In this document: one piece after another, positions 59,845 to 64,000 of the stretch
How positions within the stretch are numbered: position 1 is the stretch's first letter
Layout of the letters: every line of letters starts with the position of its first letter
From: Virgibacillus_F flavescens
Lineage (GTDB): Bacteria; Bacillota; Bacilli; Bacillales; Amphibacillaceae
Assembly (NCBI RefSeq): GCF_050574275.1
Contig: NZ_CP192260.1
Coordinates: 1,054,001 to 1,118,000, forward strand
Direction: 5' to 3'
Length of the DNA: 64,000 bases
Translations under genes and position numbers: made by a program
Notes under the pieces: model-generated
Told to the model about the DNA's origin: nothing
Databases searched by the model: none
What the model saw: only the letters and a program-made list of their open reading frames with translations

Positions 59845-61683
59845 ATGGTTCCGTCTATTCTTTTTGAAATTATGCTTATTGGTCTTTTGGGGATAGGTTC
59901 TCAATGGTTATCCTGGCGATACCGAATGCCAGCAATTGTGGTTATGTCCGTGGCTGGACTTTTAATTGGACCGATTTTTGGGTTCATGGATCCTGAAGAA
60001 GACTTTGGAAATTTATATAATCCTATTATTACGGTAGCAGTAGCTATTATTTTATTTGAAGGCAGTTTGAATTTAAGCTTTAAAGAATTACGCGGTTTAG
60101 GAAAACCAATATTTCGGATTTCAACTATCGGTGCATTTATTGCATGGATGCTGGGATCCTTAACAGCACATTACATAGCAGGATTATCCTGGACAGTTGC
60201 ATTTGTTATAGGTGGATTATTTATTGTAACCGGTCCTACCGTAATCCTTCCTTTACTGCGTCAGTCGAAATTAAAGCCGCGTCCGGCAAAGATTCTTAAA
60301 TGGGAAGGAATTATTGTTGATCCGATTGGTGCTTTACTGGCTGTATTTGCGTTTGAAATAATCGCCTATTTTTCGACAACCAATCCTGATGGCTCAGCAC
60401 TTCTGTTATTCTTTGCTGCATCAATTTTCGCTGCAATCTTTGGCTGGGCATGTGGACGTGGAATGGGCTGGATGTTTGAAACTGGGAATATTCCAGAGTA
60501 CTTAAAATCGCCAGCTGTATTTGTGGTAGTTATTTTGTGTTTCACCATAGCAGATGAGATAATGCATGAAACTGGATTACTGGCAGTTACGGCTATGGGT
60601 ATGACGCTCGCAAATATGGGCATTAGCTCAGTTGCTGACATGAGACACTTTAAGGAAAACATGTCTATGCTGTTAATTTCAGCTATCTTTATCATGCTGA
60701 CAGCTTCCCTGCAGGTAGAAACGTTACTGGAGATTTTTCAGCCTGAAATTATCGGTTACGTTATTTTAATGATGTTTGTAGTTAGACCGTTATCGATATT
60801 TTTATCCACAATTAATACTGATTTATCGTTGAATGAAAAAGTCTTAGTAGGGTGGATTGCCCCTCGTGGAATTGTTGCATTGACGGTATCGAGTTACTTT
60901 GCTTCTGTACTAAGTGAGGCGGGATACGAGGGCGCTTCTATTATTACGACACTTACATTTGGATTGGTATTTTTCACAGTTGTGGCGCACGGCTTCTCGA
61001 TTGGCTGGTTAGCAAAAAAACTCCATTTATCGATGGAAGGTCGACCAGGTACAATCATAATTGGAAGTAATGATTTTACCGTAGAATTAGCTAAGTCACT
61101 TACCAAAGTGAAAGCACCTGTAATTATTATTGACTCGTCATGGGAACGTCTGCGAAAGACACGTGAAGCAGGAGTGCCGTTTTATCATGGTGAAATGCTA
61201 TCTGAGCAAACTGAATATCATTTAGATACAACACCATATGAATATATGATTGCCGCGACTGAATTTCATTCTTATAACGCCCTAGTTTGTACGACGTTTA
61301 TGCCTGAATATGGCAGAACCAATGTATTTAAAGCCAGTCCATATACGCTGGTTGATAACATGAATGATATAGTCGATAAAATCGGCGGCAGAATTTTATT
61401 TAGAGAAGATGTATCGATGGATGAACTAAGTAATAAGGTGAAGAGTGGGTATGTATTCAGACAAACAACAATCACCGAACAATATGACTACGAGCGTTAC
61501 TTGGAGGAACGGGATAAAGAAACAGTCCTGTTGTATATGCTGAAGCCTTCTGGCAAGATGTATTTTTATTCTGCAGAGCTCAAAAACACACCTGAGGCTG
61601 GAGATATCATTGTAAGCTTTACTCCACCAAAGAAGGAACATAAAAAAATCCAGGCAAAATTGGAAAATAACCGAAACAACTAA
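59845..61683 (+). CDS. CPA1-type Na+/H+ antiporter with C-terminal RCK/TrkA-N-like domain
   Basis: A 612-residue protein. The first about 400 residues are a 12-13-helix NhaP-like exchanger: FEGSLNLSFKELRG in helix 3, GPTVILPLLRQ, and the ion-site Asp in EGIIVDPIGALLAVFAFE. Residues about 410-530 form a Rossmann-like regulatory domain (GTIIIGSNDFTVELAKSL, VIIIDSSWERLRKTREAGVPFYHG), and a further about 60 residues resemble a TrkA-C-like end. It exchanges Na+ or K+ for protons; this fits a halotolerant or alkaliphilic lifestyle. AGAGGGGG precedes the ATG. Confidence 0.87.
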   Translation: MVPSILFEIMLIGLLGIGSQWLSWRYRMPAIVVMSVAGLLIGPIFGFMDPEEDFGNLYNPIITVAVAIILFEGSLNLSFKELRGLGKPIFRISTIGAFIAWMLGSLTAHYIAGLSWTVAFVIGGLFIVTGPTVILPLLRQSKLKPRPAKILKWEGIIVDPIGALLAVFAFEIIAYFSTTNPDGSALLLFFAASIFAAIFGWACGRGMGWMFETGNIPEYLKSPAVFVVVILCFTIADEIMHETGLLAVTAMGMTLANMGISSVADMRHFKENMSMLLISAIFIMLTASLQVETLLEIFQPEIIGYVILMMFVVRPLSIFLSTINTDLSLNEKVLVGWIAPRGIVALTVSSYFASVLSEAGYEGASIITTLTFGLVFFTVVAHGFSIGWLAKKLHLSMEGRPGTIIIGSNDFTVELAKSLTKVKAPVIIIDSSWERLRKTREAGVPFYHGEMLSEQTEYHLDTTPYEYMIAATEFHSYNALVCTTFMPEYGRTNVFKASPYTLVDNMNDIVDKIGGRILFREDVSMDELSNKVKSGYVFRQTTITEQYDYERYLEERDKETVLLYMLKPSGKMYFYSAELKNTPEAGDIIVSFTPPKKEHKKIQAKLENNRNN

Positions 61684-61766
61684 ATAGTGACTGGACATAA
61701 ATATTTGAACGCAGACACTAAGCGTAGTGTTTCGACAAAGCGGTGAAGAATAGTTTTTCTATAGCA

Positions 61767-61805
61767 AATAATCCGAACGAAGTGGAATGCTTCGTTCGGA
61801 TTATT
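61767..61805. terminator. Bidirectional terminator
   Basis: A perfect 16-bp pair AATAATCCGAACGAAG/CTTCGTTCGGATTATT with a 7-base loop between two convergent genes, T-rich on the right and A-rich on the left. Confidence 0.82.
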
Positions 61806-61830
61806 TTATTTATACTATACTTTTGTTCCT

Positions 61831-62022
61831 TCACTCTTGTTGTTTTTCGAGGTTTTCCAGCTGTCTGTTTAAATCTGCAATCTCTTTTTCTAACTTGGCT
61901 AGCTGCTTTTCTTCAATGTTCGTTCGTTGTCCGACTGCTTCGACTTTATCCATATCACCCATAATGCGTGCATAATCATCTTTACGTTCGATTAGACGTG
62001 ACTCGATTTCTTTTGCTTTCAT
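61831..62022 (-). CDS. SE1832 family small coiled-coil protein
   Basis: A 63-residue, highly charged, wholly helical protein: IESRLIERKDDYARIMGDMDKVEAVGQRTN then KQLAKLEKEIADLNRQLENL with heptad leucines. The YxRIxGDxxKxExxGQ segment matches the SE1832 family of Bacilli. Function unknown; coiled-coil pairing is likely. GGCAGGAGTG precedes the ATG. Confidence 0.78.
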   Translation of the reverse strand: MKAKEIESRLIERKDDYARIMGDMDKVEAVGQRTNIEEKQLAKLEKEIADLNRQLENLEKQQE

Positions 62023-62112
62023 ATAAATTTCACTCCTGCCTGTTTATGCTGTAAAAAATACTATAGGAATAGTGTATACTATATTACAATCTTGAAAAAG
62101 GGGGAGAAAATA

Positions 62113-62955
62113 ATGGAGCTTCATTTCGAAAAAAATACAGCAGCTTATGTTCGTTTAATTGAACCGCTTTTAATGAAACGAGAATCCTGTAATAACCTAA
62201 TGCTTGGGATTCTTAATCGCTTTGCTAATGAGGAATCTGCAGATCAGAATGTGCACAAAGGGTATGTGCAAAAGGATGGGAAAGTTATTTACGCTTTTAT
62301 GCAGACACCCCCAAACAATTGGATTCTTCCGGATGTAGAATCGATCAATGAAGATGTTGCCGAAAACATAGCCGTGTTCCTTTGGGAAAATAAGCTAGCA
62401 GTTCCAGGAGTTCTCGGCCCGGTTCGATTTGTAAAACCGTTTGTAGAAAAATGGGAAACGCTAAGTGGAACGACATCCAGTTTACATATGAACCAGCTTA
62501 TTTACCAGCTCGACAAGGTAAACGATGTTCCGTATTCAAGTGGTAGATTGATAGAAGCGGATAGAAGTCATCAACAGTTAGTAACAGATTGGCTTGTTCA
62601 GTTTGGCAAAGAAGTTAATGAGCCTAATTTTTCAGCAGATGCAGAAAAGAACGCCCATCGGTTTCTGGATAATCGATCCGTCTATCTTTGGGAGGTAGAC
62701 GGTAAGCCAGTGTCAATGGTGAATCAATCGAGGAAAACGAAAAATGGTGCTTCCGTAAACGCAGTGTTCACGCCAGATGAATATAAACAAAACGGCTACG
62801 CAACAAGTACAGTGGCAACTTTGACCTCGAAACTGCTGGATGAAGGCGCACAGTTTTGCAGCCTGTATACAGATGCAGATTATCCAGCATCCAATCGAAT
62901 TTATAAAAAGATTGGCTATTACCAAGTAGGCGACTCGATCGTATATGAATTTTAG
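62113..62955 (+). CDS. GNAT-family N-acetyltransferase
   Basis: A 280-residue two-part protein. The C-terminal half (about 150-280) is a GNAT domain: SVYLWEVDGKPVSMVNQSRKT, the acetyl-CoA loop VFTPDEYKQNGYATSTVATL (Q-x2-G-x-A variant) and CSLYTDADYPASNRIYKKIGYYQVGD. The N-terminal half resembles a degenerate GNAT-like extension. Substrate unknown. AAGGGGGAG supports the ATG at 62113 over an upstream TTG. Confidence 0.85.
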   Translation: MELHFEKNTAAYVRLIEPLLMKRESCNNLMLGILNRFANEESADQNVHKGYVQKDGKVIYAFMQTPPNNWILPDVESINEDVAENIAVFLWENKLAVPGVLGPVRFVKPFVEKWETLSGTTSSLHMNQLIYQLDKVNDVPYSSGRLIEADRSHQQLVTDWLVQFGKEVNEPNFSADAEKNAHRFLDNRSVYLWEVDGKPVSMVNQSRKTKNGASVNAVFTPDEYKQNGYATSTVATLTSKLLDEGAQFCSLYTDADYPASNRIYKKIGYYQVGDSIVYEF

Positions 62956-62959
62956 ATAA

Positions 62960-62999
62960 AAAAGCGCTTCGTTCCAAACTTGGTGAACGGAGCGCTTTT
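62960..62999. terminator. Bidirectional terminator
   Basis: AAAAGCGCTTCGTTC/GAACGGAGCGCTTTT (one wobble) between two convergent genes. Confidence 0.82.
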
Positions 63000-63001
63000 C
63001 T

Positions 63002-64000
63002 TTATATTAAAGCATCTTCTTCATCGTCCTGTGCCCTGACATACGTATGGTAAAAATGAACAATAATTGTCTTTACTACTGCATAGAATGGTACTGCAAA
63101 GAGTATTCCAAGAAAACCAGCTATACTTCCTGCAGCAAGAATGATTGTAATGACTGTTAATGGGTGAAGTTGTAATGCACGACCCATGACATTCGGTGAA
63201 ATCAAGTTACCTTCAATTTGTTGGGCGATAATCATGACAACACCTACCCACACCGCCATTATCGGATCCTGGAAGAAGCCGACAATAATAGCTGGAATTA
63301 CGGCAATAAATGGACCGATAAAGGGAATAACACACATCAGCATGCCGAACAGCGCAAGTGTCAGTGCATATTCCAAATCAATAATCAGGTAACCAATGAA
63401 CAACAACACACCGATAGCAAAACTAACAAACAACTGTCCCTGAATATAAGCAGTCAGTGTTTCGTCGATTTTAAGCAATAAGCTTTTAATGTTTTTTGCT
63501 TTCTTCTCTGAAAAAATTTGCGTAACAAATGGGATAAACCGCTCCCCGTCCTTCAGCATGAAAACTAGAAAGAAAGGCACAAGTACTAACGCGAAGACAA
63601 AACCAATCAATTGTCCAATGAAACCAAACAAGAAAGAAGTAATATCTTCAATATAGGTTTGAAGATTTGAAGTTATATCATTTAACGTTTTCTCAAATTC
63701 CGCAGGCAGCATATCCTGATTGGACTGCCAATATGTAATCAGGTCCTGAGCACCTTTTACCATAACCGGGATATTGTTAATCAGATTGGTAAACTGTTTT
63801 TGGGCGATTGGTGCAATGTAGGTTACGATTAAATAAATAGCCAGTGATATCAACAGGAAAACAATAATGATTGAAAAAACACGATGTACTTTATATTTGT
63901 CCAGAATTCTTACGATTGGTTTCGTTAAATAAAACAGTACGCCAGCACCTATGATTGGAATGGCTACCGCGCCTAAATATTTAAATATAGGATCGAATAT
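63002..64000 (-). CDS. AI-2E family transporter (5' end beyond window)
   Basis: The frame is open from the stop at 63002 to the window edge (333 codons), so the N-terminus is missing; a TTG at 63853 is internal, as the coding frame clearly continues with VLFYLTKPIVRILDKYKVHRVFSIIIV. The rest shows the AI-2E family layout: a long soluble middle (about 65-130), GFIGQLIGFVFALVLVPFFLVFMLKDG, and the final helices with IPFIGPFIAVIPAIIVGF and QQIEGNLISPNVMGRALQLHPL. Family members export small molecules or act in Na+/H+ exchange; the role is unknown here. Confidence 0.88.
   Translation of the reverse strand: MFDPIFKYLGAVAIPIIGAGVLFYLTKPIVRILDKYKVHRVFSIIIVFLLISLAIYLIVTYIAPIAQKQFTNLINNIPVMVKGAQDLITYWQSNQDMLPAEFEKTLNDITSNLQTYIEDITSFLFGFIGQLIGFVFALVLVPFFLVFMLKDGERFIPFVTQIFSEKKAKNIKSLLLKIDETLTAYIQGQLFVSFAIGVLLFIGYLIIDLEYALTLALFGMLMCVIPFIGPFIAVIPAIIVGFFQDPIMAVWVGVVMIIAQQIEGNLISPNVMGRALQLHPLTVITIILAAGSIAGFLGILFAVPFYAVVKTIIVHFYHTYVRAQDDEEDALI

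Noticed and set aside
63002..63853. Complete 283-residue AI-2E protein starting at 63853
   Set aside because: The coding frame clearly continues upstream to the window edge with membrane helices typical of the family, so the start is outside.

Overview
The window looks like chromosome of a low-GC, Gram-positive, spore-former-type Bacillaceae. The gene content points to the halotolerant/alkaliphilic side (Virgibacillus/Oceanobacillus/Lentibacillus-like), but I cannot fix the genus. Reasons: consensus Bacillus-type Shine-Dalgarno sites, many compact U-tailed terminators, and gene families typical of Bacillales (YpmR/YpmS, YkpA-type ABC-F, DUF1450, DUF3899, SE1832, DUF1002, a YocH-like LysM+3D protein, RecQ with an extra C-terminal HTH). 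There are no phage, integron, CRISPR, rRNA or tRNA genes; it is a housekeeping and amino-acid-metabolism region with repeat-rich intergenic spacers.

Layout. 1-8 kb: end of an amidase, a TauE-type exporter, a repeat-rich spacer, a PH-domain protein, a tiny holin-like (type I toxin-like) peptide, an MFS transporter and two tandem paralogous fused DppB-DppC permeases. 8-14.6 kb: SWIM-SNF2 helicase, repeat spacer, then an unusual regulator paired with a cytoplasmic beta-lactamase-fold protein. 14.9-19.2 kb: nitronate monooxygenase, a DnaA-box cluster before a small membrane protein and a lysozyme-like protein, then ridA with an iron-dependent alcohol dehydrogenase. 19.3-24 kb: two MFS drug-type exporters, DUF1002 and DUF3899 proteins. 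24.3-30.3 kb: complete oligopeptide ABC operon oppABCDF. 30.6-34.1 kb: YocH-like cell-wall protein and the kbl-tdh threonine degradation pair. 34.3-45.1 kb: ABC-F protein, papain-like hydrolase, WYL regulator, ypmS/ypmR, rarD, methionine gamma-lyase, SDR-like protein, cardiolipin synthase, acyl-CoA thioesterase. 45.5-54.8 kb: alanine/Na+ symporter, complete hutHUIG histidine operon, HxlR regulator and M29 aminopeptidase. 56-64 kb: recQ, brnQ, a CPA1 Na+/H+ antiporter, SE1832, a GNAT protein and a truncated AI-2E transporter.

How the genes fit together. A clear theme is uptake and breakdown of peptides and amino acids: opp importer, aminopeptidase, alanine symporter, branched-chain carrier, and threonine (kbl/tdh), methionine (megL) and histidine (hut) catabolism. 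Four of these units carry catabolite-responsive-element-like sites (kbl, megL, hutH, brnQ), suggesting shared CcpA control; a CodY-like box lies before oppA.

The most unusual signals are in the spacers. (i) A family of GC-rich palindromic elements occurs at seven near-complete sites plus fragments. They are mosaic: two or three kinds of arms combine with two or three kinds of core, one element is inserted inside an older one, and two sets sit inside a larger repeated carrier. (ii) Arrays of degenerate 20-21-bp units lie directly behind gene ends, several of them exact multiples of 21 bp. (iii) Five DnaA-box-like sites, three of them at exact 12-bp steps, precede the gene at 16220.
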